The notes: a model not told the origin generated them from the letters alone. 64,000 bases of DNA from Nocardioides guangzhouensis (GCF_004519545.1 NZ_SDKM01000016.1:1-64000), one strand, 5' to 3'. Positions 7,415-16,354 are shown, counted from the first letter of the stretch. A program made the numbers and translations.

Positions 7415-8131
7415 TCACTCCTCCGCGAACTGCTCCCGCATCGCGTCGGCGGCCTCGTCGATGATCCGGCGCATGGCGTCGCGGGCGGTGGCGGGGTCGC
7501 GCAGGCGGACGGCGCGGGCGACGGTCTCGTGCAGGGCGATGGCGTCCGGGTTGGGGGAGGACGGCATCAGGTGGTGGTGGGTGCGGCCGGCGAGGACCTC
7601 CTCGACGACGCCGCCGAGCGCCCGGAGCATCTCGTTGCCGGAGGCCTCGAGCAGGGTGCGGTGGAAGACCGTGTCGGCGTCGAGATAGGACTCGAGGTCG
7701 CCGCTGGTGCCGTGCACGACCATGTCGGAGACGGCCGCGGCCAGCACGCCGCACTGCTCGGGGGTGGCCCGCTGGGCGGCGAGCGCGGCGGCCACCGGCT
7801 CGAAGCCCATGCGCAGCTCGGAGAGCGAGAGCAGCTGGTTGCTGCGGTCGGCGCCGTCGAGCCGCCAGCGGATCACCCGCGGGTCGAAGACGTTCCACGT
7901 CTCGCGCGGCTGCACGGTCACACCCACCCGACGGCGCGCCGCCACCAGGCCCATCGACTCCAGGACCCGGATCGCCTCGCGGGAGACCGACCGGGACACG
8001 CCGTACTCGGTGTCCACCCGGTCGAGCGTCAGCACCTGCCCGGGGGCCAGCTCGCCGGCCACGATCCGCGACCCGAGCGCGTCGAGCACGCTCGAGTGCA
8101 GGCCGCGCGGGCGGTCGGACGAGGCGGACAT
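7415..8131 (-). CDS. GntR/FCD-family repressor of the gluconate genes
   Basis: A 238-residue regulator with an N-terminal winged helix-turn-helix (VDTEYGVSRSVSREAIRVLESMGLVAARRRVG, residues about 38-70) and a C-terminal FCD ligand domain. It is transcribed divergently from gluconokinase and the gluconate permease. Two near-identical operators, ATGATCGCATCAT and ATGATCACATCAA, sit in the shared intergenic region. This arrangement is that of a gluconate-responsive repressor: gluconate or a phosphorylated derivative would release it. Effector identity is inference from the neighbours. Confidence 0.85.
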   Translation of the reverse strand: MSASSDRPRGLHSSVLDALGSRIVAGELAPGQVLTLDRVDTEYGVSRSVSREAIRVLESMGLVAARRRVGVTVQPRETWNVFDPRVIRWRLDGADRSNQLLSLSELRMGFEPVAAALAAQRATPEQCGVLAAAVSDMVVHGTSGDLESYLDADTVFHRTLLEASGNEMLRALGGVVEEVLAGRTHHHLMPSSPNPDAIALHETVARAVRLRDPATARDAMRRIIDEAADAMREQFAEE

Positions 8132-8212
8132 GGGCGGATCCTTTCACGCGTGTGGGCGGGTGGGCGGGCACTCTCCGCAACAAGATAAATCAGACTAATT
8201 GTGACCCAGGGG

Positions 8213-8274
8213 TTGCAATCGACGGATCAATGATCGCATCATGTGACGCAGCGCACGGACAATGATCACATCAA
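8213..8274 (+). promoter_or_regulatory. Gluconate promoter with twin operators
   Basis: A possible -35 TTGCAA at 8213-8218 and -10 CATCAT at 8237-8242, 18 bp apart. ATGAT-CGC-ATCAT (8230-8242) covers the -10, and a second copy, ATGAT-CAC-ATCAA (8262-8274), is centred 32 bp downstream, about three helical turns away on the same DNA face. Binding of both by the divergent GntR-type protein would block initiation. Confidence 0.65.
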
Positions 8275-8287
8275 AGGCGGTCGGACC

Positions 8288-8806
8288 ATGGCAGCAACCG
8301 GGCACCACGGGGCCCCCCTCCTCGTCGTCATGGGCGTCTCCGGCTCCGGCAAGTCCGTGGTCGGCGCGGCCCTCGCGCAGCGGCTGCGCGTGGCGTTCGT
8401 CGACGCCGACGACCTGCACCCGCCGGCCAACATCGCCAAGATGTCGGCGGGCGAGCCGCTCGACGACCACGACCGACGGCCCTGGCTGGAGACGATCGGG
8501 GAGTGGCTCGCCGGCCACGACGCGAGCGGGGGCGTGGTCGCCTGCTCCGCGCTGAAGCGGACCTACCGCGACCAGCTGCGCCACCACGCGCCGCGGGTCC
8601 GGTTCCTCCACCTCGACGGCACCCCCGAGGTCATCGGCCGCCGCCAGTCCAGCCGCCCGGGCCACTTCATGCCCGCCTCCCTGCTCGCCTCGCAGTTCGC
8701 CACGCTCGAGCGCCTCGCCCCCGACGAGGCAGGCGAGGTGGTCGACGTCGACCAGAGCGTCGACGCGATCGTCCAGGAGTACGTCGACCTGTCGGCCGTG
8801 GGCTGA
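8288..8806 (+). CDS. gntK: Gluconokinase
   Basis: A 172-residue P-loop kinase that phosphorylates D-gluconate to 6-phosphogluconate with ATP. The Walker A motif GVSGSGKS is at residues 16-23, followed by the family motifs DADDLHPPANIAKM and LDDHDRRPWL and by SALKRTYRD. The length is normal for the GntK family. I chose the ATG at 8288; the upstream GTG at 8243 would put an operator inside the gene. It is followed 31 bp later by the permease gene with AAGGAGAACC before it. Regulation by the divergent GntR protein is likely. Confidence 0.93.
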   Translation: MAATGHHGAPLLVVMGVSGSGKSVVGAALAQRLRVAFVDADDLHPPANIAKMSAGEPLDDHDRRPWLETIGEWLAGHDASGGVVACSALKRTYRDQLRHHAPRVRFLHLDGTPEVIGRRQSSRPGHFMPASLLASQFATLERLAPDEAGEVVDVDQSVDAIVQEYVDLSAVG

Positions 8807-8837
8807 CCGGGGACGCCGAACCACCAGAAGGAGAACC

Positions 8838-10298
8838 ATGTCCACCCTGTTGCTCCCCCTCGCGGGCACCGACCTGATCGAGCCGGTCGCCTCCGACGTG
8901 CGTCTGGTGACCGCGGCGCTGCTCGGCATCGCGGTCATCGTCGTGCTGATCACCTGGGCGAAGCTGCACCCGTTCCTGGCGCTGACCCTGGGCGGCCTGA
9001 CCGTCGGCGTCGCGGCGGGCGTCGACCTGGCGGTCGCGATCGAGAGCTTCTCGACGGGCTTCGGCACCACCGCTGCCGGGGTCGGCACGCTGATCGCGCT
9101 CGGTGCGATGTTCGGCAAGCTGCTCGCCGACTCCGGCGGCGCCGACCAGATCGTCGACACCATCGTCGGCAAGGCCCCGCAGCGGGCGCTGCCGTGGGCG
9201 ATGGCCGCGGTGGGCGCGCTGATCGGCCTGCCGATGTTCTTCGAGATCGGCCTGGTCCTGCTGATGCCGGTGATCTACCTGGTGGCCCGCCGCGCCCAGC
9301 TCTCGATCATCACGGTCGGCATCCCGGCCCTCGCGGGCCTCTCCGCGATGCACGGCCTCGTGCCGCCGCACCCCGGTCCGCTCACCGCGATCGACTACCT
9401 CGGCGCCGACCTCGGCACCACTTTGGCGCTCGGCATCGCGGTCGCGGTCCCGACGATCATCGTCTCCGGCCCGCTGTTCGCGAAGTACGCCGGCGCGTGG
9501 GTCGACGTACCGGCTCCGGACCGCTTCGAGACCCGCTCCACGGTGACCGCCGGCGCCACCAGCGGCGGCGGCTCGGCGGGCGGGTACGCCGGCGCCGCCG
9601 GCTCCGCGGACGCCGAGGAGGAGCGCACGCGCCCGTCGTTCGGCGTCACGCTGTTCACGGTCCTGCTCCCGGTCGTGCTGATGATGGGCAAGGCGCTGGC
9701 CGACATCTTCGTCGACGACGAGACCAACACCTCCCGCCAGGTCCTCGACGCGCTCGGCACTCCGCTGGTCGCGCTGATCCTGTCGACCCTCGTCGCGATG
9801 TTCACGCTGGGCCGTGGGTCCGGCATGGGCCGTACAGAGATCGCGAAGTCCGTCGAGTCCTCGCTGCCCCCCATCGCCGGCATCCTGCTGATCGTCGCCG
9901 CGGGCGGCGGGTTCAAGCAGTCGCTGGTCGACACCGGCGTCGGCACCCTGGTCGCGGAGTGGGTCTCCCAGAGCGACTTCTCCGTGCTGCTGCTGGCCTG
10001 GCTGGTCGCGGTGCTGATCCGCCTCGCAACCGGCTCCGCCACCGTCGCCACGGTGACCACCGCCGGCCTGCTCGCGCCGCTGGTGGACACCCTCAGCACC
10101 GGCGAGACCTCGCTGATGGTGCTCGCCATCGGCGCCGGCTCGGTGTTCTTCTCCCACGTGAACGACGCCGGCTTCTGGCTGGTGAAGGAGTACTTCGGCC
10201 TCAGCGTCGGCCAGACCGTCAAGACCTGGTCCCTGATGGAGACCTTCCTGTCGGTCAGTGGTCTGGTCTTCGTCCTGCTGCTGGGACTGGTGATCTGA
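8838..10298 (+). CDS. gntP: Gluconate:H+ symporter, GntP family
   Basis: A 486-residue membrane transporter with about 12 to 14 hydrophobic segments. Family features include the glycine-rich FGTTAAGVGTLIALGAMFGKLLADSGGADQI region near residue 75, the HGLVPPHPGP motif near 175, and the C-terminal GSVFFSHVNDAGFW segment. An insert of about 30 residues rich in Gly/Ala/Ser/Glu (residues about 235-265) forms a cytoplasmic loop. It lies directly downstream of gluconokinase with a strong AGAAGGAGAACC site and should be co-transcribed. Substrate gluconate or a related sugar acid follows from that pairing. Confidence 0.92.
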   Translation: MSTLLLPLAGTDLIEPVASDVRLVTAALLGIAVIVVLITWAKLHPFLALTLGGLTVGVAAGVDLAVAIESFSTGFGTTAAGVGTLIALGAMFGKLLADSGGADQIVDTIVGKAPQRALPWAMAAVGALIGLPMFFEIGLVLLMPVIYLVARRAQLSIITVGIPALAGLSAMHGLVPPHPGPLTAIDYLGADLGTTLALGIAVAVPTIIVSGPLFAKYAGAWVDVPAPDRFETRSTVTAGATSGGGSAGGYAGAAGSADAEEERTRPSFGVTLFTVLLPVVLMMGKALADIFVDDETNTSRQVLDALGTPLVALILSTLVAMFTLGRGSGMGRTEIAKSVESSLPPIAGILLIVAAGGGFKQSLVDTGVGTLVAEWVSQSDFSVLLLAWLVAVLIRLATGSATVATVTTAGLLAPLVDTLSTGETSLMVLAIGAGSVFFSHVNDAGFWLVKEYFGLSVGQTVKTWSLMETFLSVSGLVFVLLLGLVI

Positions 10299-10331
10299 GG
10301 CGGTCCGGGGCGTACGGCAGAATCGTCGCTC

Positions 10332-11414
10332 GTGATTCCCGACGACAACCGGTTCGAGAGCGACCCCGACGAGATCCTTCCCGACGACCCGGGGCTGCCC
10401 GCGGACTGGACGGCGGAGGCACCGGACCCCGGTGACTCCGCCGTCACCGCACGGCTGACCGAGCTGCTGCGGGCCCATGAGGACGCCGGGCGCGGCTGGG
10501 CGGGTGCCTCGGAGGAGGACGTGCTGGTCGAGGTCTCCGAGCAGGGGCTGCGGACGCGGGAGAACCTCGTGGTCCGCGACCCGGCCGGCGAGATCCGGGC
10601 CTGGGGGAGCGTGCACGACCGGGCGTCCGGTCGCATGCTCTACGTCCACATCGTCGACCGGAGCCTCGAGGACCGGCTGGCCCGCGCCTGCTCGACGATC
10701 CTGTTCAGGTGGGCCGAGGCTCAGGCCCGGGAGGTCGGCGCGGCCCGCGGCCTCGACGTCCAGCAGATCGACACGGGTGCGTTCGAGGGCGACGACCGGC
10801 AGCACGCCTGGCTGTCCGGGGCCGGCTTCACGAAGGTCCGCACGTGGTGGCAGATGAGCCGACCGGTCCGCCCGGAGGAGGCCTCGCTGGTCGCCTCGGC
10901 CGAGCGGTGGGAGCGCAAGGGCGTGGTGTTCCGGCAGGTACGGCGCGTCGACGGGATGCCCGACGAGGACGACCTGCGCGCGGTCCACGAGGTCCTCGAG
11001 AGCGCGTTCACCGACCACTTCAACTCCGCCGAGGAGAGCTTCGAGGAGTTCGAGCACCGGCTCCGCGAGGACCCGGGGCACCGGTGGGACCACTGGTGGA
11101 TCGCCGAGATCGTCGACGGCGGGGGAGCGCCCGAGCCTGCCGGCGCCCTGGTCGGCACCGTCTCGGAGGGCGGCCCCGGCCCGGCCGGCTCCTACGTGTC
11201 CTACCTCGGCGTGCTCGAGTCCGCCCGCGGCCGCGGCGTCGCCACCGGGCTGCTGAACACGATCATCGCGGACGCCGCCGAGCGTGGCCGCGACCGTGTC
11301 GGCCTCGAGGTGGACGCGGACAGCCCCACCGGCGCCGACGGCCTGTACGTCGCGATGGGCTGGCGGACGAAGTACGTCACCCAGTCCTGGCACAAGGACG
11401 TCCCGGTCGGCTGA
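10332..11414 (+). CDS. GNAT acetyltransferase, tandem-domain type
   Basis: A 360-residue protein long enough for two GNAT folds, as in mycothiol synthase MshD and related actinobacterial enzymes. The C-terminal domain is clear: YVSYLGVLESARGRGVATGLL contains the acetyl-CoA-binding motif A (RGRGVA), followed by GLEVDADSPTGADGLYVAMGW. The N-terminal domain is degenerate. The first 40 residues are acidic and Pro-rich. GTG start. It stands 34 bp after the gluconate permease, but function is unrelated. The acceptor is unknown; I do not call it MshD because the window gives no mycothiol context. Confidence 0.75.
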   Translation: MIPDDNRFESDPDEILPDDPGLPADWTAEAPDPGDSAVTARLTELLRAHEDAGRGWAGASEEDVLVEVSEQGLRTRENLVVRDPAGEIRAWGSVHDRASGRMLYVHIVDRSLEDRLARACSTILFRWAEAQAREVGAARGLDVQQIDTGAFEGDDRQHAWLSGAGFTKVRTWWQMSRPVRPEEASLVASAERWERKGVVFRQVRRVDGMPDEDDLRAVHEVLESAFTDHFNSAEESFEEFEHRLREDPGHRWDHWWIAEIVDGGGAPEPAGALVGTVSEGGPGPAGSYVSYLGVLESARGRGVATGLLNTIIADAAERGRDRVGLEVDADSPTGADGLYVAMGWRTKYVTQSWHKDVPVG

Positions 11415-11458
11415 CACGGACGGAACCGGACCGCACCTGCGTTCGTCGGAAGGACATG

Positions 11459-11977
11459 ATGCGCACTCTCGGGAGCCAGATCGGGCCGTCCCTCACCGCC
11501 CTGCTCCTGTCCATCCTGCTGCTGGCCGGCTGCGGCGACGACAGCGGCGGCACCGCCGCCGGCGACCGCACCGCCTCGGACGGGCAGACCAGCCGGAGGT
11601 CCGACCCGGCACCGGTCGGCTCCGTGCCGTTCACCGAGGTCGGCCTGCCGCACGCGACGGCCGCGGGCGGCACGGTCGACCCGACGGCGGTTCCGCTCGA
11701 CAGTGACGCCGCGGTGCAGGACTTCACGGCGGCGTTCGACGGCGGCGAGCTGGCCGGTGACGTGCAGGACCAGGTCGCCGCGACCGACGTACCGGAGGGG
11801 GAGGCCCTGGTCGGCGCGGTCGTCGCGATCGGCTGCGACGTCCCGCCGGGGGTCGCCGTCCACCGCACCGGGGACGGCCTCGAGGTCACGGCGCTCGCGG
11901 TGAAGTCGGCGACCGTCGAGTGCTTCGCGCCGGTCACCACGGTCGCCCTCGTCCTGGTCGACGACGACGCCCTCTGA
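11459..11977 (+). CDS. Lipoprotein, function unknown
   Basis: A 172-residue exported lipoprotein. The signal peptide has a hydrophobic core (LTALLLSILLLAG) ending in a lipobox LLLAGC near residue 24, followed by an acidic Asp/Ser/Gly linker. The mature part is about 110 residues with two Cys (near residues 130 and 156) that may pair. Two ATGs lie 3 bp apart; the second, 11459, has better spacing from GGAAGGA. No known domain was recognised. Confidence 0.7.
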   Translation: MRTLGSQIGPSLTALLLSILLLAGCGDDSGGTAAGDRTASDGQTSRRSDPAPVGSVPFTEVGLPHATAAGGTVDPTAVPLDSDAAVQDFTAAFDGGELAGDVQDQVAATDVPEGEALVGAVVAIGCDVPPGVAVHRTGDGLEVTALAVKSATVECFAPVTTVALVLVDDDAL

Positions 11978-12103
11978 GCAGCCGCTGACGGCCACTGGGG
12001 TGCCCACCCCCCTGCCTAGTCACTCCGGGCGAAGTCGCCGACGTGTCCTGTTCTGCAAGGCGTCTCCGCGGGTAGCGTGGGGAATGTCCTTGGGGAGGGC
12101 AGT

Positions 12104-12931
12104 ATGACGGGGGATGCGAGGAACGACGCTGTCCAGCGTCGGCGTGAGAGCGCTGAGCGGCTGGCCCGCGCCGGTGCGCTCGTGCACCGCGGTGACGCGG
12201 AGCGGGCCACGGCTCGCGCGCTCGCGGCCCTCCCTCCGGACTGGACGGTGTTCCACGACGTGCCCTGGCCGGGCCGGCGGGGAGCACGGATCGACCACGT
12301 GGTGGTCGGATCGGGAGGTGTGTTCGTGATCTCGAGCGAGTCATCGTCCGGAGAGGTCTCCGTGACCGACGACGTGCTCCGCGAGGACGGCCGTCCCCGC
12401 GAGCGGGCCGTGGCCAGCGTGGCCGAGGCCGCGCTGCAGGTCGGCCAGATGTCGTCGCGGCTGTCGGTGACCCAGCCGGTGCTCTGCTTCTCGGGATCCG
12501 ACCTGGTGGGCAACAGGGCCCGCGAGGTCGTGCTCTGCACCCCCGACAACGTCGTCCGGGTCCTGATGGCGAAGAAGGTCGTCCTCGGTCCGGCTCAGGT
12601 GCGCGCGGTGGCCCAGGAGCTGGACGCCCAGTTCCGGACCGCTGCCGCCGCCCAGGGGCCGGTGGTGCCCCGGCCGCGGATGGCGGGTGAGGCCTCGCGA
12701 CACCGGGCAACGGCGCCGGACCAGCGGTCCCGGCGCCGGGTGACCATCAGCGCGGCGCCCGGTCGGGTGCCCCGCCGCGAGCACCAGCACCGCCGTTCAC
12801 GCCACCGGTCGGCACTGCTGCGCAGCCTGGCGCTGATCGGGATCGCGGTCGCGGTGATGCTGCTGGCCCAGCCGGTCGCGGACCTCGCGTTCGCGCTCGG
12901 CGGGTGGATCGCGGGGCTGATGCTGGGCTGA
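12104..12931 (+). CDS. NERD (nuclease-related) domain membrane protein
   Basis: A 275-residue protein. The N-terminal NERD domain (residues about 25-150) shows GDAERATARALAALP, HDVPWPGRRGARIDHVVVG and GGVFVISSESSSGE, the last two being the D/E-x-K-like nuclease-related core in which Lys is here replaced by Ser. A basic, Pro/Arg-rich linker follows, then two hydrophobic segments at the C-terminus (about 235-272). The ATG at 12104 has GGAGGG before it; the upstream GTG is less likely. NERD proteins are often of unknown function. The altered core makes nuclease activity doubtful. Confidence 0.8.
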   Translation: MTGDARNDAVQRRRESAERLARAGALVHRGDAERATARALAALPPDWTVFHDVPWPGRRGARIDHVVVGSGGVFVISSESSSGEVSVTDDVLREDGRPRERAVASVAEAALQVGQMSSRLSVTQPVLCFSGSDLVGNRAREVVLCTPDNVVRVLMAKKVVLGPAQVRAVAQELDAQFRTAAAAQGPVVPRPRMAGEASRHRATAPDQRSRRRVTISAAPGRVPRREHQHRRSRHRSALLRSLALIGIAVAVMLLAQPVADLAFALGGWIAGLMLG

Positions 12932-12948
12932 TGCCCGGTTGAGGACGC

Positions 12949-13785
12949 TCAGCCGCAGCGCCCGCGCCCGAGCCGGGAGAGGCCGGCCAGGTCGCCCGGG
13001 CCCCAGGTCGTGCGCCCGACGTTGTCGTCGCTCATCAGCTCACCCCGGTCGTGCACATGGGTCAGCCCGATCAGGTGGCCGAACTCGTGGTCGAGGATCG
13101 CCTGCATCTGCGCGCGGCTGTCCGGGCGTCCGGAGATGTGCTGGAACGCACCTCGGTCGAGGGTGATCTCGCCCGTGACGTAGCGACGGCGTCCGAGCTC
13201 CTCGATCGAGGTACTGCCGCCGAGTCCCGCGACGTCGCCGGCGAGGCCCGGGACGTGGTCGGAGTCCGCCCAGGAGACCAGGACCGGGGGCCAGCCGCCG
13301 CCCGGGAGCGCCGTACGGCGGTTGTCGGAGTGCGGGCGCCGGTCGGTCTCGCCGACCACCGCGAACCGGAGCCCGGTCGGCTCGGACACGTGGTCGACCG
13401 CGGTGTCCACGAGCTCGCGGTAGCCGGCGGGAGCGCCGTCGGGGTTCACCTCGACCCGGATCACCTCGCACGGGTCGTAGGCGACCGGGTCCCGGCTGCC
13501 GGGCTGGTGCGCCATGAATGCATACGTCCCCTTGCCCGGGTCCACCAGCGCGACCCGCACCGGCGGCTCCGGCCCGAGCCCGACCAGGGCGCGCGTGGCC
13601 ACCGCGACGCCGCCGCCGTCCATCAGCAGGAGCAGGCCGAGCATGCCGACGGTCGCGACGGTCGCGACCAGGCCGTTGAACCGGTGCCGGGCGCGGTACG
13701 TCGGTCCGCCGGAGACGCCGCGTGGGTCGGAGCCGAGCCCGTAGCGGGCGTCGAGGCGGTCGAGCTCCCCGCGCCGGCGCAGCAT
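12949..13785 (-). CDS. Membrane-anchored matrixin-like zinc metalloprotease
   Basis: A protein of about 278 residues with one hydrophobic anchor (GLVATVATVGMLGLLLLMDGG, residues about 35-54) and a large outer domain. Near the C-terminus is HEFGHLIGLTHVHD, the HExxHxxGxxH zinc site of metzincin/matrixin proteases, with Glu as catalytic base; MSDDNVGRTTWGPGDLAGLSRL follows, with the Met-turn-like MSD. The start is uncertain: the ATG at 13785 has no clear ribosome site, and in-frame GTG codons at 13839 and 13854 lie below a GGAGG. It converges with the NERD gene. Substrate unknown; reminiscent of peptidases in actinobacterial envelopes. Confidence 0.75.
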   Translation of the reverse strand: MLRRRGELDRLDARYGLGSDPRGVSGGPTYRARHRFNGLVATVATVGMLGLLLLMDGGGVAVATRALVGLGPEPPVRVALVDPGKGTYAFMAHQPGSRDPVAYDPCEVIRVEVNPDGAPAGYRELVDTAVDHVSEPTGLRFAVVGETDRRPHSDNRRTALPGGGWPPVLVSWADSDHVPGLAGDVAGLGGSTSIEELGRRRYVTGEITLDRGAFQHISGRPDSRAQMQAILDHEFGHLIGLTHVHDRGELMSDDNVGRTTWGPGDLAGLSRLGRGRCG

Positions 13786-13917
13786 GGCGCGCGTGCGGCG
13801 GGCGCGTCCGAGCGCGCCGAGAGGTCCCCCGGTTGGCACCGGACCATGGTGCACCACCTCCGTCCGGCGCGCTGTGGAACCCCGGATCCCGGACGGCCGG
13901 TTGGCTATGTTGAGCCC

Positions 13918-14349
13918 ATGGCCAAGGGAAGCGGGAAGGGCGGCAAGGTCGCGAAGGCGGCCGTCGTCATCGGGACGAGTGCCAAGCTCGCGGTGAAGTA
14001 CGGCCCCCAGGCGAAGATCGCGTGGGACAAGGGCGGCAAGCAGGCCACCGCCGCCGCCACCGCGCGGGCGCGGTCGCTGACCTCGCGACGCAAGGCGTTC
14101 ACCCATGCCTCGACGGTGGTCGACGGGTCGGTGCTCAAGGTCGCGCCCCAGGGCAGCACGGCGTACGTCGTGTTCAGCGGCGAGGAGCCCATCGCGACGT
14201 ACCCCTCGGTCGACCTGCCCTACCCCGTGCTCCTCGCCCACGTGGACCTCAGCCGGCGGGTGCCGGCGTCCCAGGGGCCGGTCCGCTCGCGTCGCCCCGC
14301 CCCCGGAGGACCGAAGGCGCTCGGACGGGACTCCGGCCCGCGTGGCTGA
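13918..14349 (+). CDS. Conserved hypothetical basic protein
   Basis: A 143-residue, Lys/Ala-rich protein. It starts MAKGSGKGGKVAKAAVVIG and has a first half that looks helical and basic, and a second half with a beta-rich segment (VLKVAPQGSTAYVVFSGEEPIATYP). It overlaps the DNA methyltransferase gene by 8 bp, so the two are translationally coupled. No known domain recognised. A nucleic-acid or membrane-surface role would fit the charge but is unproven. Confidence 0.7.
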   Translation: MAKGSGKGGKVAKAAVVIGTSAKLAVKYGPQAKIAWDKGGKQATAAATARARSLTSRRKAFTHASTVVDGSVLKVAPQGSTAYVVFSGEEPIATYPSVDLPYPVLLAHVDLSRRVPASQGPVRSRRPAPGGPKALGRDSGPRG

Positions 14350-15520
14350 CCCGGGGGCCGCCGGAGGGCCGACCAACACCTTCGTCGAGGGCGACAACCT
14401 CGACGTGCTGCGCACTCTCCCGCCGGCCTCCGTCGACGTCGTCTACGTCGACCCGCCGTACAACACCGGCAACGACTTCGCCTACCGCGACAAGCACGGC
14501 ACCGGGCGCGACCGGCACCGGGCGTGGACGGAGATGATGCGGCCCCGGCTGGAGGCTGCCCGCGAGGCGCTGGCCCCGACCGGCGCGTTCTTCTGCTCCA
14601 TCGACGACAACGAGGTCGCGCACCTGCGGCTGCTGTGCGACGAGGTGTTCGGCGAGCGCCACTTCGTCGCCCAGGTGGTGGTCAACCTCAACCCGAAGGG
14701 GCGCCAGCTCGGCAGCTTCTTCGCCACCTCCCACGAGTACCTCCTCGTCTACGCGCGCGACGAGTCCCGGTGCGTCCTCGACGCGAGCTCGGAGTCGCTG
14801 GTGGTCGAGGCCGACTTCCCGCTGGTCGACGGCGACGGCCGGCGCTACCGCCACCTGCCGCTGCGCAACACCAACAAGAAGTTCAACCCGGCCACCGCCG
14901 GCACCCTGCACTTCGCGGTCTGGGGCGACCCCGAGTCCGGCCGGGTCGACACCGACCCGTTCCCCGGGGCGGTCGAGATCAAGCCGGTGTTCGGCGACGG
15001 CACGCCGGCGGTGTGGCGCTGGTCGGCGCCCCGGATCGAGGCGCGCGCCGACGACCTTGTCTGCCGGAGGATCCGCGGCCAGCTCGGCGAGCGGGTCGAC
15101 GTGTTCCAGAAGGACTGGCTGCACGAGGGTCGCCGCAAGAAGCTCAAGACGATCTGGCTGGCGGAGGAGATCGGGTCGACCGACACCGCGGTCGCCGAGC
15201 TCAAGTCGCTGATCGGGCCGGTGTTCGAGTCCCCGAAGCCGACCGGGCTGGTGCGGCGGATCCTCGAGTGCTTCCCGGACGACGCCCGGGTGCTCGACTT
15301 CTTCGCCGGCTCGGGCACCACCGGGCACGCGACCGCGCTGGCCAACGCCGGGGACGGCGGCCGGCGCACCTGCCTCTCGGTGAACTCCGCCGAGCCGACC
15401 CGGGCCGGCTCCAACGCCGACCTGGCCGGCTACCCGACGGTCAGCGCGATCACGGTCGCCCGGCTGGAGCGGGTCGCGCAGACGGTCGGCGGGGGACTGC
15501 GGGTGCTGCGGGCACAATGA
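14342..15520 (+). CDS. Solitary DNA methyltransferase, beta class (type III Mod-like)
   Basis: A 392-residue S-adenosylmethionine-dependent DNA methyltransferase for exocyclic amino groups. Motif order is that of the beta class: motif IV DPPY (DPPYNTGND, residues 37-45) precedes motif I FAGSG (near residue 320). KPTGLVRRIL and LSVNSAEPT match type III Mod proteins. It is much shorter than classical Mod subunits (usually over 550 residues), so the large target-recognition region is reduced. No restriction gene (Res or nuclease) lies on either side. The GTG start overlaps the end of the upstream gene by 8 bp. Target sequence unknown; adenine is the usual target of this class. Confidence 0.85.
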   Translation: MADPGAAGGPTNTFVEGDNLDVLRTLPPASVDVVYVDPPYNTGNDFAYRDKHGTGRDRHRAWTEMMRPRLEAAREALAPTGAFFCSIDDNEVAHLRLLCDEVFGERHFVAQVVVNLNPKGRQLGSFFATSHEYLLVYARDESRCVLDASSESLVVEADFPLVDGDGRRYRHLPLRNTNKKFNPATAGTLHFAVWGDPESGRVDTDPFPGAVEIKPVFGDGTPAVWRWSAPRIEARADDLVCRRIRGQLGERVDVFQKDWLHEGRRKKLKTIWLAEEIGSTDTAVAELKSLIGPVFESPKPTGLVRRILECFPDDARVLDFFAGSGTTGHATALANAGDGGRRTCLSVNSAEPTRAGSNADLAGYPTVSAITVARLERVAQTVGGGLRVLRAQ

Positions 15521-15525
15521 CCCGC

Positions 15526-16350
15526 ATGAGCACACGCGTCGCCCTCGTCACGGGTGGGTCCAGCGGCATCGGGGAGCAGGCGGCGATCGCCCTCCAGCAG
15601 GCGGGCTTCACGACGTACGCCGTCGCCCGCCGCGTCGACCGCATGGCTCGCCTCGCCGAGCACGGCGTCACGACGTTCGCGATGGACGTCACCGACGACC
15701 CCTCGATGGTGGCCGGGGTCGAGCGCATCGTCGCAGAGCAGGGCCGGGTCGACGTGCTGGTCAACAACGCCGGCTACGGGTCCTACGGCGCGGTCGAGGA
15801 CGTCCCGATCGACGAGGCGCGTCGGCAGTTCGAGGTCAACGTGTTCGGGCTGGCCCGGCTCTGCCAGCTGGTCACCCCGCACATGCGCGCGGCCGGCGAG
15901 GGCCGGATCGTCAACATCTCCTCGATCGGCGGCAAGTTCTACGAGCCGATGGGCGCGTGGTACCACGCCACCAAGTTCGCGGTCGAGGGCTTCAGCGACA
16001 GCCTGCGGGTCGAGCTCAAGCCGTTCGGGATCGACGTGGTGCTGATCGAGCCCGGGCCGGTCATCACCGAGTGGAACCGCATCTCGCGCGAGAGCCTGGT
16101 CGCCACCGCCGCCGGCGGCGCCTACGAGGAGATGTCCACCAAGGTCGCGGCCGCGATGGAGCGCGGCGACTCGCGGATGCTCGGCAGCCCTCCGAGGACG
16201 GTCGCCCGCAAGATCGTGAAGGCGGCGCTCGCCACCACTCCGCGGGCCCGCTACCCGGTCGGCAAGGGTGCCGGCACCATCCTGCGGGCGCGTCGGTTCC
16301 TCCCGGACTACCTCTTCGACGGCATCGTCACCCGGGTCTACCTGAGGTAG
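15526..16350 (+). CDS. Short-chain dehydrogenase/reductase
   Basis: A 274-residue classical SDR. TGGSSGIG (residues 9-16) is the NAD(P) glycine motif, NNAGYG the NNAG motif, SSIGG carries the catalytic Ser and YHATK (near 148) the YxxxK pair. A C-terminal extension with a hydrophobic end is present. Two starts are possible: the ATG at 15517 overlaps the methyltransferase stop (ATGA), the ATG at 15526 gives the usual MSTRVALVTGG. It probably shares a transcript with the methyltransferase. Substrate unknown. It converges with the WS/DGAT gene, 4 bp between stops. Confidence 0.85.
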   Translation: MSTRVALVTGGSSGIGEQAAIALQQAGFTTYAVARRVDRMARLAEHGVTTFAMDVTDDPSMVAGVERIVAEQGRVDVLVNNAGYGSYGAVEDVPIDEARRQFEVNVFGLARLCQLVTPHMRAAGEGRIVNISSIGGKFYEPMGAWYHATKFAVEGFSDSLRVELKPFGIDVVLIEPGPVITEWNRISRESLVATAAGGAYEEMSTKVAAAMERGDSRMLGSPPRTVARKIVKAALATTPRARYPVGKGAGTILRARRFLPDYLFDGIVTRVYLR

Positions 16351-16354
16351 CGGC

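Noticed and set aside
8667..11417. A 916-codon open frame opposite gntP and the GNAT gene
   Set aside because: Shadow of strongly supported plus-strand genes; composition Asp/Arg/Gln/Gly-rich without motifs.
14342..15520. A complete type III restriction-modification system
   Set aside because: No Res helicase-nuclease gene on either side, and the Mod-like protein is too short for the classical form.
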